Shown: positions 1 through 15,158 of the stretch, one piece after another
Position numbering within the stretch: position 1 is the first letter of the stretch
Layout of the letters: every line of letters begins with the position of its first letter
Assembly: GCA_029237695.1 (NCBI GenBank)
Contig: CM055280.1
Span: forward strand, 31,663,102-31,727,101
DNA from: Conchocele bisecta
Taxonomy: Eukaryota > Mollusca > Bivalvia > Lucinida > Thyasiridae
Direction of reading: 5' to 3'
Length of the DNA: 64,000 nt
Notes under the pieces: generated by a model
What the model saw: only the letters and a program-made list of their open reading frames with translations
Told to the model about the DNA's origin: nothing
Databases searched by the model: none
Program-made: the position numbers and the translations under genes

Positions 1-3000
1 GACAAACATATCACAGCATTCGTTGGGGCTACCAGACACACACATCACAACATTAGTTGGGCCAACCAGACACACATATCACAACATTAGTTGGGGAAAT
101 CATACACACATACATGTATCACAGCATTAGTTGGGGCAACCAGACACACATTATCACAGCATTGGTTGGGTCAACCAGACACACATATCACGGCAGAATA
201 TTTGGCAACCAGACACACATAATTATTATCACTCCTTTATGCAACCAAACACACATATCACGGCGTTAGTTGGGGCAACCAGACACACATATCACAGCAT
301 TATTTGGAGCAACCAGACACACATATCACTGTATTACTTGGGGCAACCAGACACACATATCACAGCATTAGTTGGAGCAATCAGACAGACATATCACATC
401 ATTAATTGGGCAACCAGACACTCATATCACAGCATTAGTTGGGGCAACCAGGCACACATATCACATCATTAGTTGGGGCAACCTGACACACATATAACAG
501 CATTAGTTGGGGCAACCAGACACACATATTAAGGCATTAGTTGGGTCAACCAGACACACATATCACAGCATTAGTTGGGGAAACCAGACACACATACATG
601 TATCACAGCATTAGTTGGGGCAACCAGACAAACATATCACGGCATTAGTTGGGGCAACCAGACAAACATATGACGGTATTACTCGGGGCAACAAGACGCA
701 CATATCACAGCATTAGTTTGGTCAACCAGACAAAAATATCACAGCATTAGTTGGGTCAACCAGACAAACATATCACAGCATTAGTAGTGGCAACCAGACA
801 CACGTATCACAGCATTAGTTTGGGCAACCAGCCACACATATCACAGCATTAGATGGGCAACCAGACACACATATCACAGCATTAGTTGGGACAACCTGGC
901 ACACATATCACAGAATTAATTGGGGCAACCAGACAAACATATCACTGCATTAGTTGGGGCAACCAGACACACATATCACGGCATTAGTTGGGGCAACCAG
1001 ACACACATATCACAGAATTAGTTGGGGCAACCACACACATACATAACAGCATTAGTTGGGGCAACCAGACACACATATCACATAATTAGTTGGGGCAACC
1101 AGACACACACAGAACAGCATTAGTTGGGCAACCAGATACACATATCACATCATTTGTTGGGGCAACCAGACACACATTACACAGCATTAGTTTGGGCAAC
1201 CAGACACACATATCACAGGAGTAGTTGGGACAACCAGACACACATATCACATTATTAGTTCGGGCAACCAGACACACATATCACAGCATTAGCTGGGTCA
1301 ACGTGACAAACATATCACAGCATTAGTTGGAGTAACCAGACATACATATCACTGCATTAGTTGGGGCAACCAGACACACTTATCACAGCATTTGTTGGGG
1401 CAACCAGACACACATATTACAACATTAGTTGGAGCAACCAGACACACATATCACAGCATTAGTTAGGGCAACCAGACACACATATCACGGCATTAGTTCG
1501 GGTAACCAGACACACATATCACAGTGTTAGTTGGGGCAACCAGACACACACATCAGAACATTAGATGGGGCAACCAGACACACATATCACGGCATTAGTG
1601 GGGGCAACCAGACAAACATATCACAACATTCGTTGGGGCTACCAGACACACACATCACAACATTAGTTGGGCCAACCAGACACACATATCACAACATTAG
1701 TTGGGGAAATCATACACACATACATGTATCACAGCATTAGTTGGGGCAACCAGACACACATTATCACAGCATTGGTTGGGTCAACCAGAGACACATATCA
1801 CGGCAGAATTTTGGGCAACCAGACACACATAATTATTATCACTCCTTTATGCAACCAAACACACATATCACGGCGTTAGTTGGGGCAACCAGACACACAT
1901 ATCACAGCATTATTTGGAGCAACCAGACACACATATCACAGCATTAGTTGGGGCAACCAGACACACATAAAACAGCATTAGTTGGAGCAATCAGACAGAC
2001 ATATCACATCATTAATTGGGCAACCAGACACTCATATCACAGCATTGGTTGGGGCAACCAGGCACACATATCACATCATTAGTTGGGGCAACCTGACACA
2101 CATATAACAGCATTAGCTGGGGCAACCAGACACACATATTACGGCATTAGTTGGGTCAACCAGACAAACATATCACAGTATTAGTTGGGGAAACCAGACA
2201 CACATACATGTATCACAGCATTAGTTGGGGCAACCAGACAAACATATCACGGCATTAGTTGGGGCAACCAGACACACATATGACGGCATTACTCGGGGCA
2301 ACAAGACGCACATATCACAGCTTTAGTTTGGTCAACCAGACAAACATATCACAGCATTAGTAGTGGCAACCAGACACACGTATCACAGCATTAGTTGGGG
2401 CAACCAGCCACACATATCACAGCATTAGATGGGCAACCAGACACACACAACACGGCATTGTTTCGGGCAACCAGACACACATATCACAGCATTAGTTCGG
2501 GCAACCAGACACACATTTCACAGCATTAGTTTGGGCAACGTGACAAACATATCACAGCATTAGTTGGAGTAACCAGACAAACATATCACTGCATTAGTTG
2601 GGGCAACCAGACACACACATATCACAGCATTAGTTGTGGCAAGCAGACACACATATCACAGCATTATTTGGGGCAAGCAGACACACATATCACAACATTA
2701 GTTGGGGCAACCAGACACACATATCACGGCATCAGTTGGGGCAACCAGACACACACATCACGGCATTAGTTCGGGCAACCAGACACACATATCACGGCAT
2801 TAGTTGGGACAACCAGACACACATTTCACAGCATTAAATGTGGCAACCAAACTCACTTTCACAGCATTAGTTGGGGCAACCAGACACACATATCGCATCA
2901 TTAGTTGGGGCAACCAGACATACATATAACGTAATTAGTTGGGGCAACCAGACACACATATCACGGCATTAGTTGGGGCAACCAGACACACATATCAAAG

Positions 3001-6000
3001 CATTAGTTGGGGCAACCAGACACACATATCACAGCATTAGTTGGGGCAACCTGACAAACATATCACAGCATTACTTGGAGTAACCAGACAAACATATCAC
3101 AGCATTAGTTGGGGCAACCAGACACACACATATCACAGCATTAGTTGGGGCAGCCAGACACACATATCACATCATTAGTTGGGGCAACCAGACACACACA
3201 TATCACAGCATTAGTTGGGGCAACCACACACACACCTCACATCATTAGTTGTTGGGGCACCAGATCACACACACTCACACAGCATTAGTTGGGGCAACCA
3301 GACACCCATATCACAGCATTCGTTGGGTCAACAAGACACACATATCACAGCATTAGTTGGGGCAACCAGATACATATATCACGGTCTTAGTTGGGGCAAC
3401 CAGACACACATATTACACAATTAGTTGGAGCAACCAGACACACATATCACGCCATTATTTGGGGCAACCAGACACACATCACGCCACTTGTTTTATTTTC
3501 AGGCAACCAGACACACATATCACGGAGGGGCATTAGTTGGGTTTCAACCACCAGACACACATTTCACAGCATTAAATGTGGCAACCAAACACACATTTCA
3601 CAGCATTAGTTGGTGCAACCAGACACACATATCACAGCATTAGCAGACACACAATACACAGCATTAGTTGGGGCATCCAGACACACATATCACGGCATTA
3701 GTTGGTGCAACCAGTCACACATATGACAATATTAGTTGGGGCAAGCAGACACAGATATCACAGCATTAGTTGGGGCAACCAGACACACATATCACAGGAG
3801 CAGTTGGGGCAACCAGACAAACATATCACATCATTAGTTGGTGCAACCAGACATACATATCACGTAATAAGTTGGGGCAACCAGACACACATATTACGGC
3901 ATTAGTTGGGGCAACCAGACACACATATGACAGCATTAGTTGGGGAAACTAGACACACATACCACAGCATTAGTTGGGACAACCTGACAAACATATCACA
4001 GCATTAGTTGGAGCAACCAGACACACATATCACAGCATTAGTTGGGGCAACCAGACACACATATCACAGCATTAGTTGGAGAAAACAGACACACATATTA
4101 CAGCATTAGTTGGGGTAACCTGACAAACATATCACAGCATTAGTTGGAGCAACCAGACACACATATCACAGCGTTAGTTGCGGCAACCAGACACACATAT
4201 CACAGCATTACTTTGGGCAACCTGACAAACATATCACAGCATTCGTTGGAGTAACCAGACAAACATATCACAGCATTAGTTGGGGCAAGCAGAAACACAC
4301 ATATCACAGCATTAGTTGGGGGCAACCAGACACACATATCACAGCATTAGTTGGGGCAACCAGACACACATAGCACAGCATTAGTTGGGACAACCAGACA
4401 CACATATCACATAATTAGTTTGCACAATCAGACACACATATCACATCATTAGTTGGGCAACCAGGCACACATATCACATCATTACTTGGGGCAACCAGAC
4501 ACACATTACACAGCATTAGTTTGGGCAACCAGACACACATATCACAGGAGTAGTTGGGACAACCAGACACACATATCACATCATTAGTTCGGACAACCAG
4601 ACACACATATCACAGCATTAGCTGGGGCAACGTGACAAACATATCACAGCATTTGTTGGAGTAACCAGGCAAACATATCACTGCATTAGTTGGGGCAAAC
4701 AGACACACTTATCACAGCATTTGTTGGGGCAACCAGACACACATATTACAACATTAGTTGGAGCAACGAGACACACATATCACTGCATTAGTTAGGGCAA
4801 CCAGACACACACATCACGGCATTAGTTCGGGCAACCAGACTCACATATCACGGCATTAGTTGGGGCAACCAGACACACATTTCACAGCATTAAATGTGGC
4901 AACCAGACACACATTTCACAGCATTAGTTGGGGCAACCAGACTCACACATCACGGCATTAGTTGGGGCAACCAGACACACATATCACAGCATTAGCAGAC
5001 ACACATATCACAGCATTAGTTGGGGCAACCAGACACACATATCACAGCATTAGTTTGGGCAACCAGACACACATATCACAGCATTAGTTGGGGCAATCAG
5101 ACACACATATCACGGCATTAGTTGGGACAACCAGACACACATTTCACAGCATTAAATGTTGCAGCCAGACACACATTTCACAGCATTAAATGTGGCAACC
5201 AAACTCACTTTCACAGCATTAGTTGGGGCAACCAGACACACATATCACATCATTAGTTGGGGCAACCAGACATACATATAACGTAATTAGTTGGGGCAAC
5301 CAGACACACATATCACGGCATAAGTTGGGGCAACCAGACACACATATCACAGCATTAGTTGGGGCAACCAGACACACATATCACAGCATTAGTTGGGGCA
5401 ACCTGACAAACATATCACAGCATTACTTGGAGTAACCAGACAAACATATCACAGCATTAGTTGGGGCAACCAGACACACACATATCACAGCATTAGTTGG
5501 GGCAGCCAGACACACATATCACAGCATTAGTTGGGGCAACCAGACACACATATTACAACATTAGTTGGAGCAACCAGACACACATATCACGCCATTATTT
5601 GGGGCAACCAGACACACACATCACGGCATTGTTTCGGGCAACCAGACACACATATCACGGTATTAGTTGTGGCAACCAGACACACATTTCACAGCATTAC
5701 ATGTGGCAACCAAACACACATTTCACAGCATTAGTTGGTGCAACCAGACACACATATCACAGCATTAGCAGACACACAATACACTGCATTAGTTGGGGCA
5801 ACCAGACACACATATCACGGCATTAGTTGGTGCAACCAGTCACACATATGACAGCATTAGTTGGTGCAAGCAGACACAGATATCACAGCATTAGTTGGGG
5901 CAACCAGACACACATATCACAGGAGCAGTTGGGGCAACCAGACAAACATATCACATCATTAGTTGGGCAACCAGACACACATATTACGGCATTAGTTGTG

Positions 6001-9000
6001 GCAACCAGACACACATATCACAGCATTAGTTGGGGCAACCAGACACACATTACACAGCATTAGTTTGGGCAACCAGACACACATATCACAGGAGTAGTTG
6101 GGACAACTAGACACACATATCACATCATTAGTTCGGGCAACCAGACACACATATCACAGCATTAGCTGGGGCAACGTGACAAACATATCACAGCATTAGT
6201 TGGAGTAACCAGACACACATATCACAGGAGTAGTTGGGACAACCAGACACACATATCACATCATTAGTTCGGGCAACCAGACACACATATCACAGCATTA
6301 GCTGGGGCAACGTGACAAACATATCACAGCATTAGTTGGAGTAACCAGACAAACATATCACTGCATTAGTTGGGGCAACCAGACACACTTATCACAGCAT
6401 TTGTTGGGGCAACCAGACACACATATTACAACATTAGTTGGAGCAACCAGACACACATATCACCGCATTAGTGAGGGAAACCAGACACACACATCACGGC
6501 ATTAGTTCGGGCAACCAGACACACATATCACGGCATTAGTTGGGGCAACCAGACACAAATTTCACAGCAATAAATGTGGCAACCAGACACACATTTCACA
6601 GCATTAGTTGGGGCAACCAGACACACACATCACGGCATTAGTTGGGACAACCAGACACACATATCACAGCATTAGCAGACACACATATCACAGCATTAGT
6701 TGGGGCAACCAGACACACATATCACAGCATTAGTTTGGGCAACCAGACACACATATCACAGCATTAGTTGGGGCACACACACACATATCACGCATTAGTT
6801 GGGGCAACCAGACACATATCACAGTGTTAGTTGGGGGCAATCCAGACACACACACACTACACATGTTGGGCAACCAGACACACATATCACGGCATTAGTT
6901 GGGGCAACCAGACAAACATGTCACAGCATTCGTTGGGGCTACCAGACACACACATCACAACATTAGTTGGGCCAACAGACACACATATCACAGCATTAGT
7001 TGGGGAAATCAGACACACATACATTGTATCACAGCATTAGTTGGGGCAACCAGACACACATTATCACAGCATGGTTGGGTCAACCAGACACACATATCAC
7101 GGCAGAAATTTTGGGCACCAGACACACATATTTATTTTCACTCCTTTATGCAACCAGAACACATATCACGGCGTTAGTTGGGGCAACCAGACACACATAT
7201 CACAGCATTATTTGGAGCAACCAGACACACATATCACAGCATTAGTTGGGGCAACCAGACACACATATCACAGCATTAGTTGGGGCAACCAGATACACAT
7301 ATCACAGCATTCGTTGGGGGCAACCAGACACACATATGACAGCATTAGTTGGAACAACCAGACACACATATCACAGCATTAGTTGGAGCAATCAGACACA
7401 CATATCACATCATTAATTGGGCAACCAGACACTCATATCACAGCATTAGTTGGGGCAACCAGGCACACACATCAGATCATTAGTTGGGGCAAGCTGACAC
7501 ACATATAACAGCATTAGTTGGGGCAACCAGACACACATATTACGGCATCAGTTGGGGCAACCAGACACACATATTACAACATTAGTTGGAGCAACCAGAC
7601 ACACATGTCACCGCATTAGTGAGGGCAACCAGACACACACATCACGGCATTAGTTCGGGCAACCAGACTCACATATCACAGCATTAGTTGGGGCAACCAG
7701 ACACACATTTCACAGCATTAAATGTGGCAACCAGACACACATTTCACAGCATTAGTTGGGGCAACCAGACACACACATCACGGCATTAGTTGTACAACCA
7801 GACACACATATCACAGCATTAGCAGACACACATATCACAGCATTAGTTGGGGCAACCAGACACACATATCACAGCATTAGTTTGGGCAACCAGACACACA
7901 TATCACAGCATTAGTTGGGGCAACCAGACACACATATCACGGCATTAGTTGGGGCAACCAGACACACATATCACAGTGTTAGTTGGGGCAACCAGACACA
8001 CACATCACAACATTAGATGGGGCAACCAGACACACATATCACGGCATTAGTTGGGGCAACCAGACAAACATATCACAGCATTCGTTGGGGCTACCAGACA
8101 CACACATCACAACATTAGTTGGGCCAACCAGACACACATATCACAGCATTGTTAGTTGGGGAAATCAAACACACATACATTGTATCACAGCATTAGTTGG
8201 GGGGTGGGGTCACCAGACACACATTATCACAGCATTGGTTGTGTCAACCAAGACACACATATCACGGCAGAAGTTTTGGCAACCAGACACACATAATTAT
8301 TAATCACTCCTTTATGCAACCAGACACACTATCACGGCGTTAGTTGGGGCAACCAGACACATCACAGCATTATTTGGAGCAACCAGAACACACATATCAC
8401 AGCATTAGTTGGGGAAAACAACCAGACACACTATCACAGTATTAGTTGGGGCAACCAGATACACATATCACAGCATTCGTTGGGGCAACCAAGACACATA
8501 TGACAGCATTAGTTGGAACAACCAGACACATATCACAGCATTAGTTGGAGCAATCGACACACATATCACATCATTAATTGGGCAACCAGACACTCATATC
8601 ACAGCATTAGTTGGGGCAACCAGCACACATATCACATCATTAGTTGGGGCAAGCTGACACACTATAACAGCATTAGTTGGGGCAACCAGGACACACATAT
8701 TACGGCATCAGTTGGGGCAACCAGACACACATATCATAGCATTAGTTGGGGAAACCAGACACACATACATTTATCACAGCATTAGTTGGGGCAACCAGAC
8801 AAACATATCACGGCATTACTTGGGGCAACCAGACAAACATATGACGGCATTAGTTGGGGCAACAAGACGCACATATCACAGCATTAGTTTGGTCAACCAG
8901 ACAAAAATATCACAGCATTAGTTGGGTCAACCAGACAAACATATCACAGCATTAGTTGGGGCAACCAGACACACATATCACAGCATTAGTTTGGGCAACC

Positions 9001-12000
9001 AGACACACATATCACAGCATTAGTTGGGGCAACCAGACACACATATCACGGCATTAGTTGGGGCAACCAGACACACATATCACAGTGTTAGTTGGGGGCA
9101 ACCAGACACACACATCACAACATTAGATGGGGCAACCAGACACACATATCACGGCATTAGTTGGGGCAACCAGACAAACATGTCACAGCATTCGTTGGGG
9201 CTACCAGACACACACATCACAACATTAGTTGGGCCAACCAGACACACATATCACAGCATTAGTTGGGGAAATCAGACACACATACATGTATCACAGCATT
9301 AGTTGGGGCAACCAGACACACATTATCACAGCATTGGTTGGGTCAACCAGACACACATATCACGGCAGAATTTTGGGCAACCAGACACACATAATTATTA
9401 TCACTCCTTTATGCAACCAGACACACATATCACGGCGTTAGTTGGGGCAACCAGACACACATATCACAGCATTATTTGGAGCAACCAGACACACATATCA
9501 CAGCATTAGTTGGGGCAACCAGACACACATATCACAGCATTAGTTGGGGCAACCAGATACACATATCACAGCATTCGTTGGGGGCAACCAGACACACATA
9601 TGACAGCATTAGTTGGAACAACCAGACACACATATCACAGCATTAGTTGGAGCAATCAGACACACATATCACATCATTAATTGGGCAACCAGACACTACA
9701 TATCACAGCATTAGTTGGGGCAACCAGGACACACACATCAGATCATTAGTTGGGGACAAGCTGACACACTATAACAGCATTAGTTGGGGCAACCAGACAC
9801 ACATATTACGGCATCAGTTGGGGCAACCAGACACACATATTACAACATTAGTTGGAGCAACCAGACACACATATCACCGCATTAGTGAGGGCAACCAGAC
9901 ACACACATCACGGCATTAGTTCGGGCAACCAGACTCACATATCACGGCATTAGTTGGGGCAACCAGACACACATTTCACAGCATTAAATGTGGCAACCAG
10001 ACACACATTTCACAGCATTAGTTGGGGCAACCAGACACACACATCACGGCATTAGTTGGGACAACCAGACACACATATCACAGCATTAGCAGACACACAT
10101 ATCACAGCATTAGTTGGGGCAACCAGACACACATATCACAGCATTAGTTTGGGCAACCAGACACACATATCACAGCATTAGTTGGGGCAACCAGACACAC
10201 ATATCACGGCATTAGTTGGGGCAACCAGACACACATATCACAGTGTTAGTTGGGGCAACCAGACACACACATCACAACAGTAGATGGGGCAACCAGACAC
10301 ACATATCACGGCATTAGTTGGGGCAACCAGACAAACATATCACAGCATTCGTTGGGGCTACCAGACACACACATCACAACATTAGTTGGGCCAACCAGAC
10401 ACACATATCACAGCATTAGTTGGGGAAATCAGACACACATACATGTATCACAGCATTAGTTGGGGCAACCAGACACACATTATCACAGCATTGGTTGTGT
10501 CAACCAGACACACATATCACGGCAGAATTTTGGGCAACCAGACACACATAATTATTATCACTCCTTTATGCAACCAGACACACATATCACGGCGTTAGTT
10601 GGGGCAACCAGACACACATATCACAGCATTATTTGGAGCAACCAGACACACATATCACAGCATTAGTTGGGGCAACCAGACACACATATCACAGCATTAG
10701 TTGGGGCAACCAGATACACATATCACAGCATTCGTTGGGGCAACCAGACACACATATGACAGCATTAGTTGGAACAACCAGACACACATATCACAGCATT
10801 AGTTGGAGCAATCAGACACACATATCACATCATTAATTGGGCAACCAGACACTCATATCACAGCATTAATTGGGGCAACCAGGCACACATATCACATCAT
10901 TAGTTGGGGCAAGCTGACACACATATAACAGCATTAGTTGGGGCAACCAGACACACATATTACGGCATCAGTTGGGGCAACCAGACACACATATCATAGC
11001 ATTAGTTGGGGAAACCAGACACACATACATTTATCACAGCATTAGTTGGGGCAACCAGACAAACATATCACGGCATTACTTGGGGCAACCAGACAAACAT
11101 ATGACGGCATTAGTTGGGGCAACAAGACGCACATATCACAGCATTAGTTTGGTCAACCAGACAAAAATATCACAGCATTAGTTGGGTCAACCAGACAAAC
11201 ATATCACAGAATTAGTAGTGGCAACCAGACACACGTATCACAGCATTAGTTGGGGCAACCAGCCACACATATCACAGCATTAGTTGGGCAACCAGACACA
11301 CATATCACAGCATTAGTTGGTACAACCAGGCACATATATCACAGAATTAGTTTGGGCAACCAGACAAACATATCACGGCATTAGTTGGGACAACCAATCA
11401 CACATATCACGGCATTAGTTGGGGCAACCAGACACACATATCACAGAATTTGTTGGGGCAACCAGATACACACATAACAGCATTAGTTGGGGCAACCAGA
11501 CACACATATCACATAATTAGTTGGGGCAACCAGACACACACAGAAGAGCATTAGTTGAGGCAACCAGTCACACATATCACAGCATTAGTTGGGGCAACCA
11601 GATACACATATCACAGCATTAGTTGGTGCAACCAGATACACATATCACAGCATTAGTTGGGGCAACCAGACACACATATCACAGTATTAGTTGGGGCAAC
11701 CAGACACACATATCACAGCATTAGTTGGGGCAACCAGATACACATATCACAGCATTTGTTGGGGCAACCAGACACACATATCACAGCATTAGTTGGGACA
11801 ACCAGACACACATATCACAGCATTAGTTGGGGCAATCAGACACACATATCACATAATTAGTTGGGGCAACCAGAGACACATATCACAGCATTAGTTGGGG
11901 CAACCGGACGCACATATCACAGCATTAGTTGGGCAACGAGACAAACATATCACAGCATTAGTTGGGTCAACCAGACAAACATATCACAGCATTAGTTGTG

Positions 12001-12420
12001 GCAACCAGACACACATATCACGGAATTAGTTGGGCAACCAGACTCACATATCACAGCATTAGTTGGGGCAACCAGGCACACATATCACATCATTAGTTGG
12101 GGCAACCAGACACACTGCATTAGTTGGGGCAAGCAGGCACACTTATCACAGGAGTAGTTGGGACAACCAGACACACATATCACAGCATTAGTTGAGGAAA
12201 CAGACACACATATAACAGCATTAGTTGGGTCGACCAGACACACATATCACGGCATTAGTTGGGGCAACCAGACAAACATATCACAGCATTAGTTGGGGCA
12301 ACCAGACAAACATATCACAGCATTAGTTGGGGCAACCAGACACACATATCACAGCATTAGTTGGGGCAACCAGACACACATATCACAGCATTAGTTGGGG
12401 CAACCAGACACACATATCAC
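1..12420. repeat. 34-bp satellite array with higher-order repeats
   Basis: A continuous tandem array of a 34-bp monomer fills the first 12.4 kb and runs off the left edge. A clean monomer is 12387-12420; its core is TTGGGGCAACCAGACACACA. Monomers vary by substitutions (CAGCATT or CGGCATT, TTGGGG or TTCGGG) and by short deletions such as the shortened unit near 3640, 4990, 5760, 6670, 7820 and 10085. A distinctive variant containing ACTCCTTTATGCAACC recurs at about 231, 1841, 7140, 8306, 9403 and 10560. This gives higher-order periods of about 1.61 kb at the left and 1.10-1.17 kb at the right. The array ends abruptly at GATCTGAC. Because 34 is not a multiple of 3, all frames are visited and long open frames appear by chance; I see no gene here. 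Confidence 0.97.
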
Positions 12421-12920
12421 GATCTGACAACCTGATCCCCTTATATTGTCTAGTTTCGTCTTTATACGAACAACTTGATTGACTGAGTCTGAGCTGTGCT
12501 ACAGCTCAGGCTCAGATTATCAAATTGTTGAATTGCGAGAACTATTAATATGACCTTCCAGCGTTTTATCTTTATATATTGCCAATGCATGACGGGCACT
12601 GATAACAAATCGTATTCGTGCCAAAGGGTCAAGCTTTAGTTGTAGTTTTATATTATCGGGTTTCCGTCAATATTTGCTTATGCCTTATTTACAGATGGGT
12701 ATTTTGGTAATACGTGTATTGCTAGGTAAACACAATATAATCGCAAGATTAGCACGAAATACACGCGTCTACAAAGAGTTTCAAACGTATGGTAATACAG
12801 CGACATAGCGAGATTCCTGTGTATTATGTACAGTGTCTCATCGATATTGGACTTATCTAAATATCTCAACCTAATCTTCTGTTCAACTATACGCGCTTCT
12901 GATTGTCAACTGCTGCATGG
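12421..12920. other. Unique flank of the satellite, with fragment of palindromic family F
   Basis: Non-satellite DNA directly after the array. About 12480-12545 holds a short copy of the GCTCAGGCTCAG motif found in the family F elements further right. 12411-12780 is related to 19556-19795: the two share the satellite end followed by GATCTGACAA, then GTTTCCGTCAATATTTG, then GGTAATACGTGTATTGCT. No gene is recognised. Confidence 0.7.
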
Positions 12921-13266
12921 TACGGAGCTCCGCAGGGGATGTAGAATTTATTTTTTTATTAATTCGTTCCCACGAAATAACGATTCGTTCCCACGAATCA
13001 ACAATTCGTTTCCACGATATAAAAATAAAAATTTCGTTCCCTCGATTTAACAATTCGTTACCACGATATAAGAATTTGTTCCCACGAATTACGTTCCCAC
13101 GAGAACGAATTGTTATTTCGTCGGAAAGAATTGTTAAATTCAGGAAAGAATTTTTAATTCGTGGGAACGAATTGTTAAATTCAGGGAACGAATTGTTATT
13201 TGTGGGAGCGATTTGTTATTTCGTGGGAACGAATTAATGGAATGAATTATACGTCACCTGCGGGGA
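12920..13266. repeat. Foldback repeat built from TTCGTTCCCACGA units (copy 1)
   Basis: The left half repeats TTCGTTCCCACGA with short AT-rich spacers several times. The right half repeats the reverse complement TCGTGGGAACGAA. The left edge TACGGAGCTCCGCAGGGGA matches the left edge of copy 2 at about 17611. The whole could fold into a long imperfect hairpin. The open frames through it are by-products of the repeat. It probably belongs to a non-autonomous DNA element family; the superfamily is not identifiable. Confidence 0.8.
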
Positions 13267-14068
13267 TTGTATACCGTAAACATATACGATACATCCATTT
13301 ATATAACACATACATAGAAAAGAAGGAGGATTCCTAAGAATATTTAAGTCTGTATATTTGTTTTCTTTTAGACGTGTTTTTAGAACTGAAACTAAATGTT
13401 AAAATGAAGACGCGTTTGCTACGCCATATGTCATCAAAATCCATTGCATATTAAGGAAAATATCAAATAATACTTACTTTGGAATGGGCGAGCTTACACC
13501 ACTTTCAGCCATTGTTGTTGTTGTTGTAACCACGTGATCATGCACCTTGAAAATGGATTACCTGTAATAATAGTTAGGTATATTATAAGGTCCCCTTTCT
13601 AATACATCGACCATTTTTACTGAATCGTCAGATGCAGTTATGTCAGCGTCCGATGTATGTTAATACTTTTAGGTATCGCCATTTTAGTTTACTATATCAT
13701 TATCTATGGCTGTCAGTCGCCATTTTCGCGGACAGGTTTATTCGCAGGAACTCGTATACATGTACTTATTATGTGGTAAAAAAACGGAACTTTTATGAAC
13801 GGTTATAATTCATATTTCATAATAAATATTTTGATGGTAACTGTCTATCAAATTAAGGTATGACTCTATGTCCAAGTTGATATATAATATATATGTCTAC
13901 GACGGGTGCAATTAATGCACCACACAGAAGATCAAGATTGTTATAAAGGCTGTCAAATGGTGCATCAAGGGCAGGCACACTTTCCTACTTTTTTGTTTCT
14001 GGCGATTCAGTTTCTGTTTTTCAGTACTTTGATTCTTATCTTTGTCATTATGCAATCTTGCAGATATC
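13267..14068. other. Unassigned AT-rich sequence
   Basis: I see no coding exon or clear repeat apart from a short GTTGTTGTTG tract near 13515. The short open frame from 13906 has no recognisable domain. Confidence 0.6.
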
Positions 14069-14190
14069 TGGGGCCCGTTTCACTAAGCTTTGTACGACTA
14101 AACTGTTCGTAAGTGCACATTTAGAATCGTCTGGAAATTTCAATTGATGGATTTACATTTATTGAGCATAGACTGCATAATGTACATCAT
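14069..14190. mobile_element. Truncated copy of GGGGCCCGTTTCACTAA inverted-repeat element (family H)
   Basis: It starts GGGGCCCGTTTCACTAAGCT and follows the left half of the complete copy at 31735-31963, including the GGATTTACAT segment. The right half and right terminal repeat are missing. Confidence 0.7.
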
Positions 14191-14262
14191 CTAGAGATCA
14201 CCCGGGTCGTGTCTTCATGTTTATCAGGTTGGGAATTCCTCCAGTTTCTGATACAAGCCTGA

Positions 14263-14701
14263 TTAAAGGTAAATGCCCACTCAGTAGGCACAAACTGTTC
14301 TTTATATCTGGCAAAACAAACATTCATTCACCATCACCCCACGTATTGATTGGCATTAACATACATTTTATATCATGCATTTTATATCAGATTTAAATTT
14401 ACACACTGATATCAGGGGCGATAACCGTGTTTCCTTAAAATGTTAACAGACATTACTATTTATTCTCTGTATTTATGTTTTGATGTGCAATGAACATACT
14501 TTATAATCTGTCGAAAATATTATTTTTTCAGTTGACGCATTTGATTAGTATAAATAATAATAAATAAATATTACTAAATTATTATATCTGTATAGCGGGC
14601 ACTCGCATTTATTAGAACTGGTGGAATAGTGACACAGTTATACACTTATTTAATTCCTATAAAGAACAGTTTGTGCCTACTGAGTGGGCATGTACCTTTA
14701 A
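14263..14701. mobile_element. TTAA-flanked MITE (family A, copy 1)
   Basis: Terminal inverted repeats of about 40 bp, beginning TTAAAGGTAAATGCCCACTC at the left and ending in the reverse complement (with ACCTTTAA) at the right. TTAA bounds both ends, consistent with a TTAA target duplication. There is no coding capacity. Related copies lie at 22353, 22930 and 27984. Confidence 0.85.
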
Positions 14702-15158
14702 CGTAATATCATCAGGCACTAGGCTTGTACGCGTATTCTATTTATCAGCTGTTTTATTGCAACTTTTGAAAGTGAAAGTAGAATCTCCGTTAAATTGAAT
14801 AATCTTACCGATTTCACACAATGTCATGGAGATGAATGCAATAATATGCAAGTCGTCGGTAAAATTAATAAGGAAGTGTATACAACTGCCTATACTAACG
14901 GTATGAAATGGTTTCATACGTTGTCTTTTGCTATCTGACTTCCTTCATGTAAAACTGACATTTTGTCACCCGTTGTCAAATCTATATCATTATGTCGCTA
15001 TTTCGTCGCAAAATAGATACGACTACTATTTAAACATGTATTCGTGCAATGGATTTATCAGGTGGATGTGACACATGCCAATGGATGTAATAATATGCCA
15101 GGCCTCGGTACAGTAATCCTAAACACATACATTAAACATATAAAAGGAAACACCAATA
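14702..15158. other. Unassigned sequence
   Basis: No coding exon, RNA gene or clear repeat is seen between two MITEs. Confidence 0.5.

Noticed and set aside
1..12420. Dozens of open frames of 60-113 residues in the satellite, rich in GQPDTHITALVGATRHTYH-type repeats
   Set aside because: A 34-bp repeat passes through all three frames, and long frames occur wherever a variant removes the single TAG. No start context, no domain, and the repeat itself explains them.
1..12420. CRISPR-like array (regular 34-bp units)
   Set aside because: There are no unique spacers: units are directly adjacent and the context is eukaryotic.
12678..12869. Minus-strand frame of 63 residues
   Set aside because: No domain; it lies in the flank that is also copied at 19556-19800, where the frame is not kept.
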